Positions 58,077-64,000 of a stretch of 64,000 nucleotides of DNA are shown here, piece by piece (position 1 is the first letter of the stretch; every line of letters begins with the position of its first letter). The translations under genes and the position numbers were made by a program. Source of the DNA: Streptomyces kanamyceticus (GTDB taxonomy: Bacteria > Actinomycetota > Actinomycetes > Streptomycetales > Streptomycetaceae); NCBI RefSeq assembly GCF_008704495.1, contig NZ_CP023699.1:5518001-5582000 (forward strand), read 5' to 3'. The notes under the pieces are model-generated. The model made no database searches and was not told the origin of the DNA. It was given only the letters and a program-made list of their open reading frames with translations.

Positions 58077-59195
58077 GGCGAGGAGCCCTGGTCCCAGCCC
58101 CAGGCCGAGCAGCGCGTACGGCGAAGCCAACGGCTGCTGCCACCACGGCAGGTGGAGGTCCAGGTCTCCCTCGTGCGGAAGCAGCCAGAACGTGCGGGCC
58201 GTGAAGAGCGCGGCCACCGCCACGGCAAGGCGCCACCTGCCCTCCGCGACCAGCAGCGCCAGCAGCGGCACGCACCACACCCAGTGGTGGGACCAGCTGA
58301 TGGGGGAGACGAGGAGGGCGGTGAGGGCCGTCACGAGGACGGCCCGCGCGGAGTCCGGTGTCCTCGCGTGGACCCGCGCGGCGAGCCACAGGCCGCCGAC
58401 CCCGACGAGCACCGCCGGTACGGCCCACGCGGCGCCCGGCTCCGCCTCGTGCAGGACCCGGGCGAGAAGCCCCTGCAGCGACTGGTTGTCGACGATCCAC
58501 GCCTTGCCGACCCGCCCCGTCTCGAAGACGCGCCGCGTGAAGAAGTCGACGGTGGCGGCGGGCAGCACGAGCGCCCCGAACGCCACGGTGCCCGCGAGGG
58601 CGGCGAGGGCCGTGACCCCTTCGCGTACGCGGCCCGTCACCAGGTAGTACGCGATGAAGACGGCGGGCGTCAGCTTGATCCCGGCCGCGACACCCAGCGC
58701 GAAGCCCTTGCCCGGCGTGCCGGGCGGCCGGGTGAGGTCCCACAGGACGAGGCAGGCGAGCGCGAGGTTGATCTGCCCGAACAGGACGGTCTGGAAGACG
58801 GGTTCGAGCCAGAGGGCGACGGCGGTCGCGGCGCACAGCAGCGGGGCGCGGACGGACAGGCCCACCAGCGTGCAGGAGAGCCGGACCAGGAGCGCGAGCA
58901 GCGCGACGTTGCCCACGAGGAAGACGGCTTTCAGGGCGCCGAGGGGCAGCCAGGTCGTCGGTACGAAGAGGATCGCGGCGAACGGCGGGTAGGTGGCGGG
59001 CAGTTCCCACTCGGTGACCGTGAATCCGTACAGATCACTGCCGCCCGCGACCGCGGCACCCTCGGCCCGGTAGACCAGCGCGTCGGCCATCGGCACGCGC
59101 TGGACGACGCACAGGGCGGCCAGGGCGGCGAGGGAGAGCCCGAGGAGCAGGGCGGCTGCGGTGGGTGATCGTAAGGTCGCGTTCCGTGCTGTCAC
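57978..59195 (-). CDS. GT87/DUF2029 polyprenol-phosphate mannosyltransferase-like membrane protein
   Basis: A 405-residue membrane protein with about ten hydrophobic helices. It has LYRAEG-like ALVYRAEGAAVAGGSDLYGF, ELPATYPPFAAILFVPTTWL, TVLFGQINLALACLVLWDL, GVAAGIKLTPAVFIAYYLV, and WSHHWVWCVPLLALLVAEGR, characteristic of GT87 enzymes that add mannose from polyprenol-phosphate-mannose to lipoglycans. The C-terminal tail (about 33 residues) is antisense to the RelE-like gene. GTG 59195. Confidence 0.9.
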   Translation of the reverse strand: MTARNATLRSPTAAALLLGLSLAALAALCVVQRVPMADALVYRAEGAAVAGGSDLYGFTVTEWELPATYPPFAAILFVPTTWLPLGALKAVFLVGNVALLALLVRLSCTLVGLSVRAPLLCAATAVALWLEPVFQTVLFGQINLALACLVLWDLTRPPGTPGKGFALGVAAGIKLTPAVFIAYYLVTGRVREGVTALAALAGTVAFGALVLPAATVDFFTRRVFETGRVGKAWIVDNQSLQGLLARVLHEAEPGAAWAVPAVLVGVGGLWLAARVHARTPDSARAVLVTALTALLVSPISWSHHWVWCVPLLALLVAEGRWRLAVAVAALFTARTFWLLPHEGDLDLHLPWWQQPLASPYALLGLGLGPGLLASVLGQQNVRVVEHPQDDEQEAAARHHVLSHDL

Positions 59196-59232
59196 GGCGC
59201 GACCCTAGTGGACGGGCCCGGCGGCTACGGGA

Positions 59233-59418
59233 TCAGCGGCGCCGGACGCCCGCCTCCGACGCGTAGTCACCGAGCACGACGACGCCGAACGCGGCGCTCA
59301 CGAGGACCTTGGCGGCGCGCAGGGCACCGCCCACGCGGTGCGGGTGCGGGGCGCCGTGGGTTCCTGCGGCACCGGCGGAGGACGGGACGGACGCGGGGGT
59401 GAAGGCTGCTGCACTCAT
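59233..59418 (-). CDS. small conserved hypothetical protein (61 aa)
   Basis: ATG 59418 is preceded by GGAGAC. The protein has a Ser/Ala/Pro-rich start, GAPHPHRVGGALRAAKVLVS and a single hydrophobic stretch AAFGVVVLGDYASEAGVRR. It appears conserved in Streptomyces as an unknown and could sit in the membrane. It follows the strong polypurine region upstream, where its promoter would be. Confidence 0.6.
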   Translation of the reverse strand: MSAAAFTPASVPSSAGAAGTHGAPHPHRVGGALRAAKVLVSAAFGVVVLGDYASEAGVRRR

Positions 59419-59733
59419 GTCTCCATGATGGTTTTCGGCCGCGCCCCGCACATCGGTCTGCGGTGCAACCCGCACGTCGCCCTGTGGTCCAACAGGAGGG
59501 GGCGTTCCCGTACGACTTGAGGGGGAGACGGACCCTTAGGAGGATGAGGGAGATCAAGAGGGGAGGGGGGAGGGGGAGGAGGGAGGGGGAGGGCGACGCG
59601 GCGAGGGGCCGTCACCGGCTCTCGGCGGGGCCGTAACCGGCTCTCAAGTGGGCGCCCTCGCCAGGAGACGGTACCGTCGTGGACACCGCGCACCACCGCG
59701 CCGCGTCAACGCAGCCGCCCCGGAGGGGACTTC
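59419..59733. other. intergenic region with polypurine tract
   Basis: Between two divergent genes. About 60 bases from 59537 are almost all A or G (runs of G4 and G5 alternating with A). No coding frame is supported. The remainder should contain both promoters. Confidence 0.7.
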
Positions 59734-60900
59734 GTGGGGATCGAGAGCGATCAGCTGGTCTTCGACTATCTGAGCCGGGTCGGAGACCTCGCCCAGCAGC
59801 GGCAGTTGCCGTCCGGCACCCGGATGCGACTGGTCTCCCGGCTCCGGAACGAGATCGACCGCAGCAGGGCCAAGGCGGTCGCCGACAACCCCGCCGCCAT
59901 CCGCCGCATCCTGACCCGCCTCGGCACGCCGGAAGAGGTCGTCGAATCGGCGGGCGACGCGTCAGGGGAGGGATCCGGCGACGCGTTCGGTCACGCGTCC
60001 AGAGACGTACCGGCGGCGCGGAGCGAGCCACGCGCGGGCGTGCCGTCACAGCGCGGGCCACGGACCCGGCGTACGCGTGCCGAACCTGAGGAGAGCGGGC
60101 GGGACGGCGGCTCCGAGGGGCTTCCCAAGGCGCTGCGCCGCATGGTCCCGAGGCCGCGCCGCACCCCGGCCCCGGCCCCGGCCCCGGAACCGGAGGCGCC
60201 CGACTCCCCGCCGTACGAGGAGCGCCCTTCGCCGCCCCACCTCGCGGGCACCGACGAGCTCGGGCCGAGCGGCTCGGAGCCCGACTGGTGGCGGGTGGAC
60301 AGCAGCCCGTTCGGCTTCGCGGACAGCGTGCCCGGCTTCGTCGGGGGCGTGGAGATCCCCGAGATACTCAAGCCCCCACCGTCCCCCGACGACGAGCGCG
60401 GACCGAACCTCCGCAAACGGGCGCCCAGGGCGAAGGAGGACGAGGGGGACGAGGAGTACGAGGGGGACGAGGACGAAGAGGCGGTAGAGGCCGAGGAGTC
60501 GGGGCGCGGGCGGCGCTGGCGCGTTCCCCGGCCGCGGCCGGGCGGCGCGGGCGAAGGCCCGGCCTTCAGCAACCCGCTGCTCCTGCTCGCCGCCGCGCTC
60601 CTCACCGTCGGCGCCATCCTCGGCAACCTCATCGCGCTCGGCGTCGGCTGGCTCATCGCCTACGCGTCGCGCAGGCTCTCCCGTACCGAGGCGAAGATGG
60701 CCGCCCTGGGGCTGCCCGCGCTCTCGGTGGCCGCGGGGCTCACCTGGCTGTGGGGCCGCAGTGAGGGGCGCTGGGGCGACCCGATCGAGGACGGGCACAT
60801 GAGCGGTGCCATCGCCGACACCTGGCCGTGGGTGGTGCGTGGCGCGGCCGTCGCCTCCGCGCTCTTCCTGCTGTGGAGATCGCAGCGGCAGCGGCACTGA
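59734..60900 (+). CDS. conserved hypothetical protein: HAAS-like N-terminus, acidic linker, membrane C-terminus
   Basis: A 388-residue protein. Residues 1-70 (LVFDYLSRVGDLAQQRQLPS, RLRNEIDRSR, AIRRILTRLGTPEEVV) resemble the HAAS/DUF1700 cytoplasmic domain. A 190-residue disordered Pro/Glu-rich linker includes a strongly acidic tract (EEYEGDEDEEAVEAEE). Two or three hydrophobic segments at the end (LLLLAAALLTVGAILGNLIA, ALSVAAGLTWLWG, GAAVASALFLLW) are likely transmembrane. GTG start with GGAGGGGAC. Function unknown. Confidence 0.8.
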   Translation: MGIESDQLVFDYLSRVGDLAQQRQLPSGTRMRLVSRLRNEIDRSRAKAVADNPAAIRRILTRLGTPEEVVESAGDASGEGSGDAFGHASRDVPAARSEPRAGVPSQRGPRTRRTRAEPEESGRDGGSEGLPKALRRMVPRPRRTPAPAPAPEPEAPDSPPYEERPSPPHLAGTDELGPSGSEPDWWRVDSSPFGFADSVPGFVGGVEIPEILKPPPSPDDERGPNLRKRAPRAKEDEGDEEYEGDEDEEAVEAEESGRGRRWRVPRPRPGGAGEGPAFSNPLLLLAAALLTVGAILGNLIALGVGWLIAYASRRLSRTEAKMAALGLPALSVAAGLTWLWGRSEGRWGDPIEDGHMSGAIADTWPWVVRGAAVASALFLLWRSQRQRH

Positions 60901-60939
60901 GCCGCGTTCCGTTCCTACTCCTTCGCCTACCTCCTTCTC

Positions 60940-61944
60940 CTACTTCTTCTTCGTCAGATCCGACTGCAGCTGGTCCAGGATCTTGTCCGCGGCCGTGTAG
61001 CCGATGCCCTGGATCCACAGCTCGTCGTCGACCGTGTGGACGTTGCCCGACTTCACGGCCTTCATGTTCTTCCACAGGCCGCTGCCGACGGTCTGCGTCT
61101 CCTTGGCCTTCGTCGGATCGCCGTACGTGGACTGGAAGATGACGTCCGTGTCCGCGAGGTCGATCTTCTCGGGGGACAGGTCGTAGGAGAAGCCGTCCTT
61201 GGCCTTCGCGGAGATCGGGGCGCGGCCGAGACCGACGTCCTTGAGGATCGTCGCGATGTAGCTCTGGTCGCCGTAGAGGCGGATGTCGGCGCCCTCGATG
61301 AAGCGGATGACGTTGACCTCGGTCTGCCGGGCCTTGGCCGGGCCGCCGATGGCCGCGGTGACCTTCTTGGTGTGCGCCGTGTAGTCGGCGACGACCTTCC
61401 TCGCCTCGGCCTTCTTGCCGAGCGCGTCGGCGTGCACCTGGAAGTTCTCCTTCCAGGGGTAGCCGGTGGTCTCCGTCATGACGGTCGGCGCGATCGCCTT
61501 GAGCTGGTCGTACTTGGCGGCGTGCCGGATCTTGGAGGTCAGGATCAGGTCCGGCTTGAGCGCGGCGATGGCCTCCATGTTCGGGGTCATCATCTCGCCG
61601 ACGTCCTTGATGCCGCCGACCTCGTCCTTGGGCAGGTAGTCCAGGAAGCCCGAGGACGCCTCGACGTGGGTGGCGCCTACCGGCCGTACGCCCAGCGTGA
61701 TCGCGGAGTCCAGCTCGGCGGTGTCGAGGACGACGACGCGCTGCGGGTGCTCCTTCACCTTGACGTCGCCCATGGCGGTCTTGACCGTGTGGGTCGTGCC
61801 CGAGGCGCCGGACCCGTCGGAGTCCGACGAGCCGCAGGCGGCGAGGGCGAGCGCGCCGGTGAGGGCCAGCGCGCCGGTGCGCAGGGCGCGACGGCGCGGC
61901 AGCGGGGAACCGGAGCGGGAGTGGGAGCGGTTCACGGAAAGCAT
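60940..61944 (-). CDS. iron-siderophore ABC transporter substrate-binding lipoprotein
   Basis: A 334-residue periplasmic-binding-type lipoprotein. Its signal contains twin arginines (PRRRALRTGALALTG) and the lipobox LAAC (Cys37). The mature part shows QRVVVLDTAELDSAITLGVR, IAALKPDLILTSKIRH, NVIRFIEGADIRLYGDQSY, and DLSPEKIDLADTDVIFQ, matching FecB/FhuD-type siderophore receptors. ATG 61944 with AAAGG is preferred. It is the last gene of a permease-permease-ATPase-receptor operon. Siderophore identity unknown. Confidence 0.92.
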   Translation of the reverse strand: MLSVNRSHSRSGSPLPRRRALRTGALALTGALALAACGSSDSDGSGASGTTHTVKTAMGDVKVKEHPQRVVVLDTAELDSAITLGVRPVGATHVEASSGFLDYLPKDEVGGIKDVGEMMTPNMEAIAALKPDLILTSKIRHAAKYDQLKAIAPTVMTETTGYPWKENFQVHADALGKKAEARKVVADYTAHTKKVTAAIGGPAKARQTEVNVIRFIEGADIRLYGDQSYIATILKDVGLGRAPISAKAKDGFSYDLSPEKIDLADTDVIFQSTYGDPTKAKETQTVGSGLWKNMKAVKSGNVHTVDDELWIQGIGYTAADKILDQLQSDLTKKK

Positions 61945-61966
61945 GGGGACGCCTTTCGTCGCGTTC

Positions 61967-62010
61967 ACACGGATGTGCCGGTGCGGGTCACACGGATGTG
62001 CCGGTGCGGG
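61967..62010. repeat. 22-bp perfect tandem duplication at the ATPase 3' end
   Basis: The segment 61967-61988 is repeated at 61989-62010. It contains the codons for the ATPase C-terminal RTGTSV and stop, in both copies, immediately before the start region of the receptor gene. Confidence 0.88.
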
Positions 62011-62815
62011 CGGGCGCGGTCGCGGACCACGGTGCCCCGGGGACGACCAAGGGGGAGCCGGTCACGGGGTCCGGCACCACCACACACTCCAGGCCGAAGA
62101 CCTCGCGTACGAGATCCTCGGTGACGATCTTCGAGGGGGCTCCCTCGGCGACGACCTCGCCCTGCTTCATGGCGATGAGGTGGTCGGCGTACCGCGCGGC
62201 CTGGTTGAGGTCGTGCAGCACGACCACGACCGTACGGCCCCGGTCGTGGTTCAACTGACGTACCAGGTCGAGGACCTCGACCTGGTGGGAGATGTCCAGG
62301 TAGGTCGTGGGCTCGTCCAGGAGGAGCAGGTCGGTGTCCTGGGCGAGGGCCATCGCGATCCACACGCGCTGGCGCTGGCCGCCGGAGAGCTCGTCGACGG
62401 AGCGCTCGGCGAGGGCCGCGACGTCGGTGCGCTCCATCGCCTCGGTCACCGCCTGCTCGTCCGCGTCGGACCACTGCTGCCACCAGTGCTGGTGCGGCTG
62501 GCGGCCGCGCGCGACGAGGTCTCCGACGGTGATCGCCTCGGGGGCCACGGGCGTCTGCGGGAGCAGCCCGATCTGCTGGGCGATCCGCTTCGTCGGGAGC
62601 TTGGCCAGCGCCTCGCCGTCGAGCAGGACGGCGCCGCTCTTCGGCTTCAGGAGGCGGCCGAGGGCGCGCAGGGTCGTGGACTTGCCGCAGGCGTTGGGGC
62701 CGACGATCACGGTGACCTTGCCGTCGGGGATCGCGAGGTCGAGGCGGTCGACGACCGTGCGGTCCTCGTAGGCGAGGGTCAGCTCGCTGGCCGTAAGGCG
62801 GGCGGCGGCTGTCAC
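61988..62815 (-). CDS. iron-siderophore ABC transporter ATP-binding protein
   Basis: A 275-residue FecE-like ATPase: Walker A VGPNACGKSTTLRALGRLL, signature LSGGQRQRVWIAMALAQD, Walker B LLLLDEPTTYLDISHQ, and switch His in VVLHDLNQAARYADH. GTG 62815 overlaps the permease stop (GTGA). The C-terminus ends RTGTSV within a 22-bp tandem duplication. Frames continuing upstream are antisense or shadow of the permease. Confidence 0.94.
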   Translation of the reverse strand: MTAAARLTASELTLAYEDRTVVDRLDLAIPDGKVTVIVGPNACGKSTTLRALGRLLKPKSGAVLLDGEALAKLPTKRIAQQIGLLPQTPVAPEAITVGDLVARGRQPHQHWWQQWSDADEQAVTEAMERTDVAALAERSVDELSGGQRQRVWIAMALAQDTDLLLLDEPTTYLDISHQVEVLDLVRQLNHDRGRTVVVVLHDLNQAARYADHLIAMKQGEVVAEGAPSKIVTEDLVREVFGLECVVVPDPVTGSPLVVPGAPWSATAPARTGTSV

Positions 62816-63900
62816 TGCGTGCCTCCAGAGCGGACGGAACGGCTCCTGATGATGAGCCAGATCAGGTACGGGGCGCCGACCGCCGCCGTGAGGACGCCCA
62901 CCGGCAGCTCCGTCGGCGCGAACAGACGGCGGGCGAGCAGGTCGGCGACGACGATGATCAGCGCGCCGAGCAGCGCCGAGCAGAACAGCGGGATCTGCGC
63001 GGTGCGGGTCAGCCTGCGGGCGATCTGCGGGGCGAGCAGCGCGACGAAGTCGACGGGGCCCGCGGCGCCCGTCGCCACGGAGGCGAGGACGACGCCGAGC
63101 AGGACGAGCCCGAGGCGCACCCGGTTCAGGCGCACGCCGAGCGCGGTCGCGGTGTCGTCGTCCATGGTGACCGAGCGCTGGGCGCGGGCCGCCCAGAAGA
63201 CGAACGGAAGGAGTACGAGAAGGACCAGTCCGAGCGGGTCGGCCTCGGCCCAGCCGCGGCCGTTGAGGGAGCCCGTCATCCAGATCTGCGCCTGCTGGGC
63301 GACGAGGTAGTCGCCCTTGGTCATGAAGAGCGTGGTGACCGAGCGCAGCGCGATCGCGAAGCCGATGCCGATGAGGACGAAGCGGGTGGCGTGCAGCCCG
63401 CCGCGCCACGCGAAGGCGTACACGAGGGCGGCGGCGAGCACGCCGCCGAGCACCGAGAGGTAGGGCAGCGCGGTGTAGGAGGTGATCCCGAAGGTCATCG
63501 CGCCGACGGTGAGGGCGCTCGCGCCCTGGCTGATGCCGATGATGTCGGGGCTGGCCAGGGGGTTGCGGGCGACGGTCTGGATGAGCCCGCCCGCGACGCC
63601 GAACGCGGCGCCGACCAGGAGGCCGACGACCAGGCGCGGTTCGCGCAGGGTGCCGACGACCAGTTCGTCGGCGGAGGGCTGCCCGAAGACGACCTTCAGG
63701 GCCTCGGCGGGGTGCACGAAGGACTCGCCGACACAGAGGTACGCCAGGCAGCTCGCGGCGAGGAGCACGGCGAGGCCGACCGCGACGACGGCGGCGCGGC
63801 GGTGGACCAGGAAGTTGGCCTCGCGGACGCGGAGGACCGCGTATCCGGCGGGGCGTACGTTCCCCGTCCTCACGCGCTCCGTGGGCACTGTCGCCGTCAC
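62812..63900 (-). CDS. iron-siderophore ABC transporter permease (FecCD family)
   Basis: A 362-residue permease with about ten helices: LREPRLVVGLLVGAAFGVAG, GLIQTVARNPLASPDIIGIS (coupling motif), GASALTVGAMTFG, VDFVALLAPQIARRLT and the terminal LPVGVLTAAVGAPYLIWLI, typical of FecCD. GTG start at 63900 overlaps the previous permease's stop by four bases (GTGA), giving translational coupling along the operon. Confidence 0.94.
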   Translation of the reverse strand: MTATVPTERVRTGNVRPAGYAVLRVREANFLVHRRAAVVAVGLAVLLAASCLAYLCVGESFVHPAEALKVVFGQPSADELVVGTLREPRLVVGLLVGAAFGVAGGLIQTVARNPLASPDIIGISQGASALTVGAMTFGITSYTALPYLSVLGGVLAAALVYAFAWRGGLHATRFVLIGIGFAIALRSVTTLFMTKGDYLVAQQAQIWMTGSLNGRGWAEADPLGLVLLVLLPFVFWAARAQRSVTMDDDTATALGVRLNRVRLGLVLLGVVLASVATGAAGPVDFVALLAPQIARRLTRTAQIPLFCSALLGALIIVVADLLARRLFAPTELPVGVLTAAVGAPYLIWLIIRSRSVRSGGTQ

Positions 63901-64000
63901 GCGGCCACCGCCTTCCTGCGGACGAGGGTCACCAGGAACGGCACCCCGATGAGCGCGGTCATCACGCCCGCGGGCACCTCGCTCGGCGGGAAGATCACGC
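63897..64000 (-). CDS. iron-siderophore ABC transporter permease (FecCD family), 3' end only
   Basis: Only the last 34 codons are in the window. They read IFPPSEVPAGVMTALIGVPF then LVTLVRRKAVAA, the standard FecCD permease C-terminus. The stop overlaps the start of the second permease. The operon promoter and any iron-regulator box lie beyond the window edge. Confidence 0.9.
   Translation of the reverse strand, partial: VIFPPSEVPAGVMTALIGVPFLVTLVRRKAVAA

Overview
This 64 kb window is chromosomal DNA of a Streptomyces-type actinomycete. Third codon positions are strongly G/C, GTG starts are common, and the content is typical of the genus: DUF397/XRE pairs, mycothiol-dependent maleylpyruvate-isomerase-like proteins, groEL2 under CIRCE, and a BldD-type site before a GAF-PAS-GGDEF cyclase. 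From memory, the order TerD - flavin reductase - cdgB - nagA/nagK - otsB/otsA - thrC paralogue - cysO - csp - groEL2 - murQ matches the S. coelicolor SCO428x-SCO430x core region. No prophage, CRISPR, insertion sequence, rRNA or tRNA was found.

Layout. 1-0.9 kb: decayed gene fragments (frameshifted DUF6879-like gene, VOC remnant, unidentified 3' end). 0.9-3.7 kb: XRE/TPR regulator, an unknown protein and a methyltransferase. 3.7-8.8 kb: TerD, ArfB, flavin reductase, the diguanylate cyclase CdgB and a membrane-anchored CBM35-like protein. 8.9-21.5 kb: small SH3-like secreted protein, PfkB kinase, the nagK-nagA operon with DasR-like sites, an orphan sugar-binding lipoprotein, trehalose genes otsB and otsA, a beta-helix protein, an LAXTG surface protein and GpgS. 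21.6-26.1 kb: a SAM riboswitch ahead of a threonine-synthase-like gene followed by a CysO-like sulfur carrier, then a cold-shock gene and groEL2. 26.2-31.2 kb: alanine/sodium symporter, alpha/beta hydrolase and a Ser/Thr kinase with a duplicated extracytoplasmic domain. 31.3-35.5 kb: small accessory island of two Uma2-family proteins around an XRE-DUF397 pair. 35.5-39.1 kb: murR-murQ-murP for N-acetylmuramic acid. 39.1-44.7 kb: metabolic and transport genes, including a maleylpyruvate-isomerase/GNAT fusion. 44.7-49.6 kb: copper region (secreted protein, CopA, CutC) with three CsoR-type palindromes. 49.5-57.7 kb: a 77-bp repeat array, HelD-like helicase, helicase-associated protein, a decayed Rpn-type gene, XPB helicase and a duplicated XPB 3' end. 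57.8-64 kb: RelE-like protein, GT87 mannosyltransferase, membrane proteins, and a siderophore ABC transporter that runs off the right edge.

Two themes stand out. First, the SAM-riboswitch/ThrC-like/CysO-like trio suggests a sulfur-carrier-dependent route to homocysteine rather than plain threonine synthesis. Second, gene 3' ends are repeatedly duplicated (nagA, the MFS gene, the siderophore ATPase, XPB), and a dispersed hairpin repeat centred on CGCGGGGAACTGCGCGA lies just after several genes; at one place it has become the C-terminus of a protein.

Cell-wall sugar recycling (nagKA, murQP), trehalose metabolism, c-di-GMP signalling and protein-folding stress genes lie close together here, each with a recognisable regulator site.
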